Assembly (NCBI GenBank): GCA_006937955.1
Contig: SSNP01000135.1
Location: 1-64,000, forward strand
Reading direction: 5' to 3'
DNA length: 64,000 bases
From: Pachypanchax playfairii
Taxonomy: Eukaryota; Chordata; Actinopteri; Cyprinodontiformes; Aplocheilidae
Shown: positions 1 through 9,900 of the stretch, one piece after another
Numbering within the stretch: the stretch's first letter is position 1
Layout: each line of letters opens with the position of its first letter
Notes under the pieces: generated by a model
What the model was told of the DNA's origin: nothing
What the model saw: only the letters and a program-made list of their open reading frames with translations
Database searches by the model: none
Made by a program: the position numbers and the translations under genes

Positions 1-415
1 GTTTTTCTGCAAGGGGACCAGGACGACTGATCCGTGTAAAGGAAAGAATGAATGGGGCCATGTATGGTAAGATTTTGAGTGAAAACCTCCTTCCATCAGC
101 AAGGGCATTGAAAATGAGACGTGGCTGGGTCTTTCAGCATGACAATGATCCCAAACACACCGCCCGGGCAACGAAGGAGTGGCTTCGTAAGAAGCATTTC
201 AAGGTCCTGGAGTGGCCTAGCCAGTCTCCAGATCTCAACCCCATAGAAAATCTCTGGAGGGAGTTGAAAGTCCGTGTTGCCCAGCATCAGCCCCAAAACA
301 TCACTGCTCTAGAGGAGATCTGCATGGAGGAATGGGCCAAAATACCAGCAACAGTGTGTGAAAACCTTGTGAAGACTTACAGAAAACATTTGACCTCTGT
401 CATTGCCGCTCCCTA
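1..415 (+). pseudogene. Tc1-like transposase 3' fragment
   Basis: C-terminal part of a Tc1/mariner transposase, entering from left of the window. Readable landmarks from 48: QHDNDPKHTARATKEWL, containing the second catalytic Asp, and WPSQSPDLNPIENLW, containing the Glu-equivalent third acidic position of the DDE domain. The family similarity stops near KHLTSVIAA, before the usual C-terminus. The sequence then runs straight into Harbinger-like DNA, so the 3' end and right inverted repeat are missing. No terminal repeat is visible in the window. Confidence 0.85.
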
Positions 416-1203
416 CAATCAGGTTGCCCTCCTCCCGCAAGGACCAGGAGCCAGTGGATGAAAATAAGGAGCAAGAACTGGTGGGAGCGTGTAGTGCTTC
501 TGGAGTTTACAGACATGGAGTGGAAGCAAAACTTCAGGATGACAAGACAGTCTTTCATGAAGTTGTGTAACTTAATGGAGACCCTTATGTCCCCAGATGA
601 CATGGCCGTCCGAACCCCAGTCCCGTTTGTCATGCGAGTTGCGATTGTACTTTATAAACTGGGTAGCTGAGCCGAATATCGTCTGATCGCAAATCAGTTT
701 GGAGTGAGCAAGTCCACCGTAAAAAAATGTGTGTACTTATTCTGCAAAAGCATGATGAAGGGGCCAATTAAGCAGCTGATCCGTGTCCCGACTTACGAGG
801 AAGCACAAGAGATTGCCAGGGGTTTTGAGGCGTCTCATCACATCCCTCAAATCATCAGCGTCATCGATGGATCGCACATCCCTGTGCTCCCTCCCCCTGA
901 TGGATAGAAAGATTTTGTGAATCGCAAGGGCTGGCCGTCTTATGTGCTGCAAGCTGTTGTCGACAACAACTGTTGGTATGAAACCTCTACTATGTAAAAT
1001 AACAAAATGGTTTGTACACACACAGATAGTGCTGTTTAAAACTTTAAGGCAAAATGCGGATGAACTGTGCATCTTTCTCTAATTAATAAAATGAAAGTTG
1101 AATTAAATCAAGAGATACTTAAGTCAGCAGCTAGAAAACCCTTCAAACCAGCAGTCTTTCTCTGGAACAATTTTCTTTTGCCTGTCCAAAAATCTTAAAC
1201 AGC

Positions 1204-1205
<2 letters not shown>

Positions 1206-1235
<30 letters not shown>
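1206..1235. repeat. (GT)n microsatellite
   Basis: Uninterrupted GT dinucleotides, about 15 copies, between the Harbinger blocks. Confidence 0.95.
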
Positions 1236-1236
<1 letters not shown>

Positions 1237-1624
1237 ATGCAAGAGTTCATATACAAATCAAAATCTGACAACTCTTAATTATAAATAGTAAACCATAATA
1301 TCTGGAAGCTTGTTTAACCTTTGCAGAAATATATTTTTAATACTTCCTAACCCAATCCAAATCAATTGGAAAGTATGAAATCCATTCCTTTTGTCCTTGT
1401 AAAATATTTTTAGTTGGTATTGCATCTGGACTGCTAATTGCTATCCTGATACCACGAAAGATGGTTTACATTTCGCATGTGTTATAGTTTGGAGCATCAG
1501 TTGCAAGATGCCAGGTAGTGCACACGATGCCAACGTGTTACGCAACTCAGACATCTTCCAAAGGTCCCATCCTTACTCAAAGGTAAGGATACTCAGTGGT
1601 GCATTTCTCCTCCACCTTTCATAC

Positions 1625-1965
1625 AATCCCCTCCCACACCCCCTACTATGTTCAATTACCTCTACCACAACAATCCCCTCACACACCCCCTACTATGTTC
1701 AATTACCTCTACTACAACAATCCCCTCCCACACCCCCTACTATGTTCAATTACCTCTACTACAACAATCCCCTCCCACACCCCCTACTATGTTCAATTAC
1801 CTCTACTACAACAATCCCCTCCCACACCCCCTACTATGTTCAATTACCTCTACTACAACAATCCCCTCCCACACCCCCTACTATGTTCAATTACCTCTAC
1901 CACAACAATCCCCTCCCACACCCCCTACTATGTTCAATTACCTCTACTACAACAATCCCCTCACA
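1625..1965. repeat. 47-bp minisatellite, about 7 copies
   Basis: Tandem copies of a 47-bp unit containing TACTATGTTCAATTACCTCT and CCCCTCCCACACCCCC. Seven copies of the TATGTTCAATTACC core are countable, nearly identical to each other. Because 47 is not a multiple of three, all three + frames cycle through the repeat and stay open, giving three false open frames. It lies inside the putative second intron of the Harbinger pseudogene. Confidence 0.95.
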
Positions 1966-2640
1966 CACATACAGTACGTTCCACCAGTACATACCCATCT
2001 CATTAACTACATAACTCCTCTTCCCACATTATCATGTTCACTCACATAAACACTTAAGCTCACTTCCTGCCCTAACTGGATGTGAAAACCAAACTTAATT
2101 GCCCCCTAAGGATTAAAAAATACATTTGAATTATGGTAATAAAGTAGGCAATATTTAGTAGAAACCTACTTCCCCAAAACACCTGTACTTGCTAAGCTTG
2201 GTTTTTCATATTATTTCTAAACCTTGAATTATTAAATTATGAAACAGCTGTAGAGAAAAACTATTTAGAATAAAAAATCAATCTGTTACTTAAATTAATC
2301 TGTCCTTTTATTTTTCTTTCAGGGCATGAAGAACATCGAGGGCAAAGACATAAACTTTTTTATTGTTGGCGACCCTGCGTATCCCCTCTTGGATTGGCTT
2401 CTGAAAGGATACCCAAGCTCTCCTCGTCTGACTCCACAATAAGAGTCATTTAATGTTTACCTTAGCGCAGCTAGGGTGTGGGTAGAGATGACATTTGGGT
2501 TGTTAAAGTCGCGGTGGAGAGTCCTTCTTAAAGGAAGTGATTTTCATTTCAGCTTTGCACCAACCATGGTTGCAACCTGCTGCGGATTACATAATTTCTG
2601 TCAGAGGGAAGGAGATAACGTGAACAACAGCTGGTTGGAA

Positions 2641-3554
2641 GAAGGTCGTGTTCACACAAACGAATACCCTCAGCCTAACCAACCAGTGAGCCTCCAGTGT
2701 AGTGCTAATGGAAACAGTGTTAGAGAGGCCTTAACTGCATATACTGTATGGCCACCCACTTCCCACTACACACAGGTCATCTGTGTTAAATTTTCAGAAG
2801 CGAAGGTGCTCAAGTTCAGTGCTTGAGATCTACCATCCTTCAGCGTGACGTCTTTCCACTTTCGCAGACTCAAGTAGAAAACATAGCGGGAGGTAAACAG
2901 AAGTGGTCTGCTGGTGCAGTCATCCTGTCATCCTGCTCTCCTCTCCTGTGGTGGAGGAGCAGTAGTAATATGTATTCAGCCTCTAGCTTGGTTAATGCGA
3001 CCAGTAAAAACCCAAACATAAAGGTAATCACCTGCAGAAGGTCCATATTGGGGATAACGTGAGTCAGCTCGAGCACATGATGGGGCGGGAAAGACGTGCA
3101 GAAAGGACGGAGTTTGTTTACTTTTTTTTCTTCCCCCGGAAAGACAACTCGCTGTGCGCATGCTCAACTCATTTAACCTGATTGAGTGCTTGGTGCATGT
3201 GTACTCAAATACACAAAAAACTCCAAATCTCACGAGAATTCGTCTTGCAGTGCGAGGTTTCATATTTCCTGTAGTAGAAAAATGTTTTAGCTGTCTGACG
3301 TGCTCACAGCTGATTTGGTTTAAATATCATAACATCACATTTATTATCTCAGTCGAAGTCATGCCTACAAATCTGTAAATTGTCGAATACAGGACCGACT
3401 CAGCTGAGAGTGCACGTACAGCATGCACGCCTCATGCACGAGTTTACCATTAAGGCTGCTGTTCCGCGTTAGGCCTGACGGGGCAATCACGAGCACAAAG
3501 ATTTAGGCTTTAAACTTTACTATAAACTCTCTCTCTGTAAGGTAACAGCAGAAT
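2641..3554. other. no gene recognised
   Basis: Sequence after the Harbinger C-terminal block. Short open frames only, with no motif I recognise. It is presumably an intron of the channel gene or the Harbinger 3' flank. Confidence 0.4.
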
Positions 3555-3745
3555 GTGTAAAACTATACAAACTCAACTTTTTCAATAATAAATCATGATC
3601 CATCACATCAAGTGCTGCACTCAGATCCAACAATATAATTCCTGTTCATTTCTTCTTTTCTATATTAATTATCCAATCATTTGTCATCTGAACTAGGGCT
3701 GTTGTTGTGGAGTGTTCCTTTTTAAATGCCTGATGATATTGCAAA
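3555..3745 (-). pseudogene. LINE reverse transcriptase fragment
   Basis: Read on the minus strand from 3745, a KKEHSTTTALVQMTNDWI block is followed, across an in-frame stop, by IILLDLSAALDVMDHDLLL. These are the HSTTTAL and DLSAAFDxxDH motifs of the palm of non-LTR retrotransposon reverse transcriptases (L2/Rex-like in teleosts). Only about 60 codons remain. The catalytic Asp of motif A is present, and the YADD motif lies outside the fragment. Confidence 0.75.
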
Positions 3746-4091
3746 TTTAACTCATTTTTACAGAAAGACAGATTGATTAGATCCTAAACTGTTTTCTCAT
3801 TATAAAAGGTGTTTTGTTTGAGTTCATCCCAAGCCTCCTGCGCCTTCCTGCACTTTGTGTCTAGTTTAAAAATCATCCAATCATGACAATAACTGCATGA
3901 AGACTTGATTTAATGTGTGGTCAAAAGTTTCATAGCTTCATATCCTCAGTATAATATGTTGATTAAATACTGCAAATACAAAAGCTATTCCACAGATAAT
4001 TTGGCAAACTCACACTGGCCAAAGAGAGAGGTTGTAGTTCTACCTCCTCTCCACCCTTCTCCTTGTTCTAAAAATCTTCTCTGCTTTTCAG

Positions 4092-4201
4092 CCAATGAGC
4101 TGACAGTAGGGAAGGTTTATGCAGCCCTGATGATCTTCGACTACTATAAGCAGAATCGAGTGAAGAGGTTGCAGCTGCAGCAGAACACATCAGGCCCCCA
4201 G
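4092..4201 (+). CDS. cacna1b: Cav2.2 channel exon, IQ-like domain
   Basis: Internal exon of an N-type voltage-gated calcium channel pore subunit, a presynaptic plasma-membrane protein. Acceptor tttcag precedes 4092. The first two bases complete an Ala codon (phase 1). The exon encodes 36 further residues starting NELTVGKVYAALMIFDYYKQ and ends at a CAG/gtacgt donor in phase 0. The TVGKVYAALMIFDYYKQ segment is the IQ-like helix that binds calmodulin in Cav2 channels and mediates calcium-dependent modulation. The MIFDYYKQN version is closer to Cav2.2 than to Cav2.1 or Cav2.3 as I recall those families. The preceding exon must lie left of the window, because 1-4091 contains only repeats. It is the first of at least six coding exons on this strand. 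Confidence 0.93.
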
Positions 4202-4490
4202 GTACGTCATCCACATGACCTGTACACTGCTTGGACACTTTCGAACACACACGCACACACTGGATGTTGTAGCATAAGCCTGCATGTGCACTTATATTCA
4301 GAAACACTTGATTACCTGCATGAATTCACACGTATAAAGGTGGTTGTTCTGACAGGCATTGGCTGTTTAACCAGTTTAACATTCTGAATGGAAACTGGCA
4401 GGTGGTTACTTGTAACTCACCACATCCACCGTTGCATGTTTCTATTTTATTCATCCACAAACACAGAGAATGCCTTAAAGCATGACTGCA

Positions 4491-4678
4491 ACTAGAAAAG
4501 CACTCAGAGAGCGCAGACCTCCGCCAAGTGGACATATTGTAGAAAGTACCATGTCCTCCTTGGGTCATTTGTGACTTTTCCTGAATATGTCATCAAAATC
4601 CATCCATTAGTTTTTGAGTTATCCTGCTAACAGACAGACAGACCCCGATGAAAACATTACCTCCTTGGCGGCGGTAAT
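4491..4678 (-). mobile_element. short dispersed element, copy 1 (CCTCCxCCAAGGAGG end)
   Basis: Inverted copy of the element at 48222-48462. Shared landmarks: AACTAGAAAAGCACTC at one end, cagacctccgccaagtgga, and ACCTCCTTGGCGGC at the other. One end is a small hairpin (CCTCC/GGAGG). It resembles a widespread teleost MITE-like repeat, but I cannot name it. It sits between the first two channel exons. Confidence 0.7.
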
Positions 4679-4808
4679 AAAAGAATATTTTGCTCCCCGT
4701 GTCCACATCTGTGTTACTAAGCAACCATTGTTGGACCTGGGTCCAAAGATATTCTGCCTGCTGCCTTTAAATGTCTTTAGCATGTTGCCATCCATCTCTC
4801 TTCTACAG

Positions 4809-4948
4809 TGCAAGGCCGGGGCTCTGTTTAAGCCATTGCTGCCTCTGCCTCACATGCAGGGATCACCCAACCTTCTTCAGCCTCCATCAAAACCAGATTC
4901 ACCTCTGCGAGTGACCAGGTCCGACTCCATCAACAATGGAGGCATGCT
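4809..4948 (+). CDS. cacna1b: Cav2.2 channel exon after the IQ segment
   Basis: Exon following the IQ exon, 607 bases downstream. Acceptor ttctacag precedes 4809 and donor CT/gtaagt follows 4948. It enters in phase 0 and leaves in phase 2. It encodes CKAGALFKPLLPL near the start and SDSINNGGM near the end. The GALFKPL and SxSxNNGG blocks correspond to the SLFHPL and SLSNGG region of vertebrate Cav2.2 and are absent from Cav2.1 and Cav2.3, supporting the 1B assignment. This is cytoplasmic C-terminal tail with no predicted catalytic or membrane segment. The frame is open back through the acceptor, so the start rests on the splice site and on homology rather than on a start codon. Confidence 0.85.
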
Positions 4949-5603
4949 GTAAGTTCAAAACCTCTCAAACTAAACTGACCTCGTGCTATGGATGCTAAAG
5001 GGCACATGAGACACAGCTACCGACTGACCCAATGCTCCACAGTGTTTGGTACTACACAGTATTTATGACTCATTTCCCATTCTTCATCTGGATTGGTTTG
5101 TAAAACTCAAAAAGATGGTCAATTTAGCTCTTATGTAATAAGTGGGAGGAAAGCAGTTCTAATCATGTGTAGGTGTTTGATATTATGGACCTTTGGTTCT
5201 TGTTTTGGTGGCTCACATGGTGCAACATGGAGCTGGTTGAAGTCAAGACTTTGTGATGCTCATAACTAAAGCAATTTTTATTAATTATATATAATTTTCA
5301 AAAACAAGCAAAGCAACATGGAAGTAAACACATGAAAGAAAAATAACAATAACAACCTGCTGCCAGACTCTGGTGGTTCCAGAAAGTACAGTCAGAAGAG
5401 ATAAACAGAGTAAAGTACACCAGAACACACTCTGGACTGAAGACAGAAAGCAGAGCATCAGGGTAAAATATGTAAAAAATATAAAATCACAACGTAGAGA
5501 ATGACATACTCAGAGCCATGTCACACAGGGAGGGGAAGTCCAGAACAACAAGACTGATAAAACAAGTAATAATATAAAACTTATATATAATATAAAACTA
5601 CAT
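4949..5603. other. intron, nothing recognised
   Basis: AT-rich intronic sequence after the second channel exon. No open frame, terminal repeat or tandem array was noted until the TA microsatellite at about 5604. Confidence 0.5.
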
Positions 5604-5636
5604 ACGTATATATATATACTGTATATATATATATAT
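5604..5636. repeat. (TA)n microsatellite
   Basis: TA-rich tract immediately left of the MITE. Together with the AT run at 6285-6318 it hides the target duplication. Confidence 0.85.
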
Positions 5637-6281
5637 TAGGGCCGGGACTCGATTAAAAATTTTAATCTAATTAATTAGAAGCTTTGTAATTAATTAATCA
5701 AAATTAATCACATTTTAATCGCATATAAATATTTGACCAGAGAACAGTGAGAATTTTTTTCAAAGGGATTTTTAGTATACCATTGAATCATGACTGAATA
5801 CACATAAGCTTAAGCAACAAAATATTGTTTATTTTTGTTCAACCAAGTCCAACAGACCAGTGCATTAAGTGTAGAAAATGTCTACACTTGTACTCGGAGT
5901 CGAGCTAACGTCCACGCTAGCTGCTATATGTTTAACATTGAGGTGATACTTCAGGCCCGATGTGCTGCGGTAATGTGCAAATTCCTTGCTGCATAGCTTG
6001 CACACATGCTCTTATCCACGCTTCCATCCAGTCATTTTTTATAACATAACTTCCCATCCACGGGGCCAATCAAAGCGGTCGCTTCTTCATTCATGTTCAC
6101 TGTGGTTTGTTGTTGTCCTAAATAATGAACGCTGGTAGGTGCTCCAGTATAATCGGTCCGCTGAAACTCATGAGAGATGTTCTGCGGTGCTTAAATAAGT
6201 GCGATTAAAATGCGTGAAAAAAATTAACGCGTTATTTTTGTGTAATTAATTAATCTTAATTAACGAGTTAAAGTCCCGGCC

Positions 6282-6284
<3 letters not shown>
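5637..6284 (-). mobile_element. hAT-like MITE with BED zinc-finger remnant
   Basis: Ends TAGGGCCGGGACT (5637-5649) and its exact inverse at 6272-6284, flanked both sides by ATATATAT, which would fit an 8-bp target duplication but lies in a microsatellite. On the minus strand, about 6008-5880, the internal DNA reads VCKLCSKEFAHYRSTSGLKY and then HLNVKH: a C-x2-C ... H-x4-H BED-type zinc finger as found at the N-terminus of hAT transposases. A stop lies just upstream of it. It is probably a deletion derivative of an autonomous hAT, with no catalytic domain left. Confidence 0.8.

Positions 6285-6318
<34 letters not shown>
6285..6318. repeat. (AT)n microsatellite
   Basis: Uninterrupted AT run abutting the MITE end. 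Confidence 0.95.
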
Positions 6319-6324
<6 letters not shown>

Positions 6325-7557
6325 ATCTAATGCAACAAAAATGTCCCCAAATGGGTTTGTACTTGCAGAGGGCAAAAGAAAATCTGTCACAAACTTTCTC
6401 TAAACATCAAACCATATTATTCAACCACAACTTAAAGAGGCCATTTGACACAAATTTCAGGACTTTGTGGTTATTTCTTAAGTATTAACCAGTAATATGA
6501 AACATTTTATGTCTAAAAAACATCAGGAAACACTGATTAACAGACCTTTCAATCTGTCTGTATTAAAATTCAGCTGGTTTCAGGCTTCAGGCTCCAACTC
6601 ATTAATATTCATTGTTCGAATTTGCTGGACTTAGATTGACTAACAAACTATCCTATAAGAGCAAGGTATACTGTTTCCTGCCTCGCTGCACATGGTAACA
6701 TCAGACATAGGCTGTGTCTCAATTCAGGGTTTGCATACTTCGAAGGCTGGATTTGTGGGCTGGTTACCTCACAGCGCAGCGACTAGGCCTGTCCCAATTC
6801 GAAGACTCCTTTAAATGCGGCCGACGAATCCAGCCTTTTTTTCCCTGATTTGAAGGCTGGGTCTGGTGTATCCTTCGCTGGTCGACATATCCCAACATGC
6901 ATTGTGGGTCGAATGGGAAATTTTTTTTATGAGTAATGGCAGACAGTGAAGCGAGCACTGCACTTGGAGATGATTGGCTTTACAAGCTTAAAACTGTTAG
7001 ATTTAGGGCTTTGGTCATTTATATAAAATATTCTAAAGTTATTTTAGTCTGAAATGTTATGGTAAAAGTACTTGCATTGCGGTCTCGGCTCGTATGGCAG
7101 GTCCCATAAGCCGCTCCGTTCAGTTTTTTTATTGCAACTGAGTTTTACATCATTTAGGGACAAAAGAAAAGACAACGGTTTTTATAAAGCTCAGGGTGAG
7201 ATGGATCACCTCTTTCCTGGTGCAGAGTATGCAGCTGCTGCGGCACGGACCCCCATTCAGGACAAAAAGAAGAAAAGGTTGTACATTATCAAAAATAAAT
7301 GTGTAAAATCAAAAAGTAATTGTCCCAAATTGACTTCAAAACCTATATTTACAACTTTTTGTTGAACATATATAAACCTGCTACATTAATTTCTGATCTA
7401 TGAACAAAGGTAAACATGAAATAGCTAATAAAAATACAGAAGGCAGAAGAGCCTTAGGTTTCTCATATAAAAGAAAAATAAAATAAAAGTCCACATATTT
7501 ATTGCGGGGTTAACCAACTAAAGACCATTTCTTCAAACATTTTTTAAGCAGTTCTAA

Positions 7558-8656
7558 TGCCGGGCGGACACTGCGATTTCGAGGGGATTTCACCATGATT
7601 TTGCCGTCGCAGACCACGCTGCGTCATTGTGGAAACATCGTAGCGTCGGGATGTCCGGTCGGGAGGTCGTAAGCCATACAGTGTGAGAACACTCACGAGG
7701 AAGGATTAATTGCTGCTACGTTCTAACGGTAATGCTCCGACCTCCCGATCAAACTTCTGGCATGTCAGAAATTTTTACCGTAGCTCGTACAGTGTGAGCG
7801 GTGTTACGCAACGATTCTACGTTCGCACTTGTGTAGAAGACACCGGTGGAGCAACATTGGCTAATGCTAACGTGAAACTATCATAGCTACTGTAAAACAA
7901 TATATAGTTTAACATTGGTAAATGGTAAGTACTTGTATAGCGCTTTACTCAGGTCCTACAACCCCCAAAGCACTTCACACTACAGTTTTTTGTCATTCAC
8001 CCATTCACACACACACTCACACGTTTGGTGATGATGAACTACACATGTTTGTAGCCACAGCTGTCCTGGGACACACACTGACAGAGGCGAGGCTGCCAGA
8101 CACTGGCGCCGCCGGACCCTCCGGCCACCACCAAACAGGTGGGTTAAGTGTCTTGCCCAAGGACACAACGGCCAGGCAGAGCAGGGAATCGAACCAGCGA
8201 CCTTCCAGTTACCAGACGACCTGCTCTACCGCCTGAGCCACGGCCGCCCCAACATCAACGTTACCTCAAGCTCCTGATGAAGGATGGACACCCCATACCG
8301 ACCACGTCTCGTCAGCCATTCATGTACCCAAATCCTTTCCTATTTTTTTTGTTTCAGCGCACACAACTGCAACAACTTTCTGCCTGCTCGCCATCTTGTT
8401 GTCAGGCACGCTGTGGTTGTCATAGGAACTAGGAACCTTTGTTTTTTGTTGTTCACACTCGAGCGCGTCGTGCCGTCACACGCCAATTGATGCAGACCAG
8501 TACTCGTGGTTGTCAATAATCGTGGCTGACAGCAGTCGTACAGTATGAGTACACATGTTGTAGGGTCAAATAGAGTACGAGGGACAAACCCGGTTGTGCA
8601 GTGGGAGCATTTCCCCGACAGTCCGATTTCTAAAATCGCACAGTGTCCGCCCGGCA
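7558..8656. mobile_element. Harbinger-type MITE, TAA target, nested
   Basis: Ends TGCCGGGCGGACACTGCGAT and its inverse (AGTGTCCGCCCGGCA), flanked by TAA at 7555-7557 and 8657-8659. A 3-bp TWA duplication with long GC-rich inverted ends fits PIF/Harbinger nonautonomous elements. It has no transposase and carries a SINE insertion. Confidence 0.82.
7916..8250 (-). mobile_element. tRNA-derived SINE, nested
   Basis: Read on the minus strand from 8250 the element starts GGGGCGGCCGTGGCTCAGGC and soon GGTAGAGC (Pol III A-box-like). About 35 bases later comes GGTCGCTGGTTCGATTCC (B-box). It continues into a non-tRNA body and ends with TATAGCGCTTTACTC and a CATTTACC tail near 7920. AACAT flanks both ends (7911-7915 and 8251-8255), a fitting target duplication. 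It is not a functional tRNA gene: the head is followed by about 260 bases of SINE body. A related copy is at 12758-13310. Confidence 0.85.
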
Positions 8657-9064
8657 TAACTGTTCAGGCCAGAGTCATTACGGTTGCTAGGTGACAGCAC
8701 ATTCACTGGGGGGAGTCATCTGAAGGCTAGACCCGTCCCAATTCACAGCCTCTAACATCCGGTCTACCCGGTCGAGGAAGTACACGGCCCACGTCGACCC
8801 TGTATTGGGACACAGCCAGCTTTTAGCCAGCAGCATGCTAAACGTTGTTTCAACTGCCGGAGCTGATGAATACTAACAAACAAAGGAGTCGTGACAAAAC
8901 AAATACCAGCTGTTCTAACTCGGGTTTTATCACCACCTGCGTAGTTTGAGAGATTAAAACTGAAAGAGAAGTTGTTGACCTGTTTTCACCCACTATGAAG
9001 GTAAGAACACCTGTGGAGCTAAAATATTCCACAGAAACCTCAGAAAATGGAAGGGCCTCTTTAA

Positions 9065-9556
9065 CTCCTTCAGTGCCACTTTCCGATTTCATATCCCCTC
9101 AGTACCAGAGATATTTAGCATTTTTACTGATTTTTGAAAGCCCACAGAATATTTTCTCCTATGACTGTGAATTCTGAAACCTCCATCAGAAAGATTAATC
9201 TTTCTTCTTTCAGCACCAAAAAAAAAAAGTTTCTACCTCTTTCTGTTATTTAGTAATCTGCAGTACAAAAGAGGAACTTTAATGAGAATCCACACGTTTC
9301 AGGACTAAAAGCTGAGATAAAGAGGTTTTTCAAGCAGATCAGTGACTTTGATGTAAATATTTCATGTTTCAATGATTCATACAACATCTGAACTATGTTT
9401 TACTACTATGAAAGTAAAAAAAAAAAAACAACATTAAAAAAGTACTTTTGATAGTTTATTTTATGTCTAAAAAGAGTCATTTATAGAAAATTTCAACATT
9501 TGAATAAAGTATAAGAAAAAAGCAGCAAATTTCTGATTCAGATACTCTGCGTTGTT
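9065..9556. other. intron, nothing recognised
   Basis: AT-rich intronic DNA with short poly-A tracts and no recognised element. Confidence 0.4.
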
Positions 9557-9562
9557 TGTGTA

Positions 9563-9599
<37 letters not shown>

Positions 9600-9900
9600 T
9601 TGTATTTCTGACCTCCTGAGGACCAGTTTCCTGACTTTTACTATCTTTCTGGGGTCCGAGGGTTCTTGTGGGGACCGAAGCCTGGTCCCCATGAGGGGGA
9701 CTCCCCTTTTTAGGGTTAGGGGTTAGGTTTATAGGTATGGTGTGAATAGAGTTTTAGTTAGTCTTAGGGTTAGTTATAGATCAGTAATGGTTAAGGTTAG
9801 GAAAAGGGTTTGGGTTAGGTATAAATCTAGTTACTAAAATCAATGGAAGTCAATGGACGGTCCCCATAAGGATAACAAAACACACTTGTGTGTGTGTACA
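9557..9900. mobile_element. GT-flanked teleost repeat with GTCCCCAT ends
   Basis: A (GT)n tract at 9562-9596 is followed by GACCTCCTGAGGACC, GGTCCCCATGAGGGGG, a run of degenerate GTTAGGG/GGTTAG motifs (about 9708-9830) and GGTCCCCATAAGGATAACA, then another GT tract at about 9886-9898. Microsatellite-bounded repeats with a GTCCCCA/TGGGGAC pair are common in fish. The GTTAGG motifs are irregular and interior, so it is not a telomere remnant. Confidence 0.55.

Larger units (their letters stand above)
458..2640 (+). pseudogene. decayed PIF/Harbinger nuclease gene with introns
   Basis: Transposase of the HARBI1 (DDE_Tnp_4) family in three blocks. Block 1 (about 458-960) reads FRMTRQSFMKLCNLM, then IANQFGVSKSTVKK, then ISVIDGSHIPV with the first catalytic Asp. 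It carries in-frame TGA (668) and TAG (905) stops. Block 2 (about 1505-1590) reads MPGSAHDANVLRNS with the second acidic motif. Block 3 (about 2325-2640) reads FFIVGDPAYPL and EMTFGLLKSRWRVLL with the Glu, and has an in-frame TAA at 2440. The gaps behave like introns (donor-like aaggtaagga at 1579, acceptor tttctttcag at 2322). The stops make it inactive. A domesticated gene is unlikely for that reason. Confidence 0.8.
6710..8817. mobile_element. DNA element with GGCTGTGTC ends, nested
   Basis: Terminal inverted repeats GGCTGTGTCTCAATTCAGG (6710) and, inverted, GGCTGTGTCCCAATACAGG (ends 8817), 17 of 19 matching. It sits inside the TTAA element. No coding remnant recognised and no clear target duplication, so the superfamily is left open. 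It is itself interrupted by the element at 7558-8656. Confidence 0.75.
6436..9060. mobile_element. TTAA-flanked element, copy 1, interrupted
   Basis: Flanked by TTAA at 6432-6435 and 9061-9064, with ends AGAGGCCATTT and AGAGGCCCTTCC (right end inverted). Left part 6436-6709 and right part 8818-9060 together match the intact copy at 61735-62285, including GCCAGCAGCATGCTA and CACCTGTGGAGCTAAAATAT. A TTAA target with short inverted repeats is the signature of piggyBac-like elements. No transposase remains. The middle is occupied by another element, and about 30 bases of the original are missing at the junction. Confidence 0.82.

Noticed and set aside
1508..2049. Three overlapping 130-168-codon frames
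   Set aside because: All read the 47-bp minisatellite in rotating frames; only about 1508-1587 is transposase-like.
458..2640. A domesticated HARBI1-like host gene
   Set aside because: In-frame stops in blocks 1 and 3 make a functional protein unlikely.
8187..8250. A tRNA gene on the minus strand
   Set aside because: A and B boxes are present but the head continues into a SINE body and has a SINE-type target duplication.
9700..9835. Telomere-like GTTAGGG runs
   Set aside because: Irregular spacing and position inside a GT-flanked dispersed repeat, not a tandem telomeric tract.
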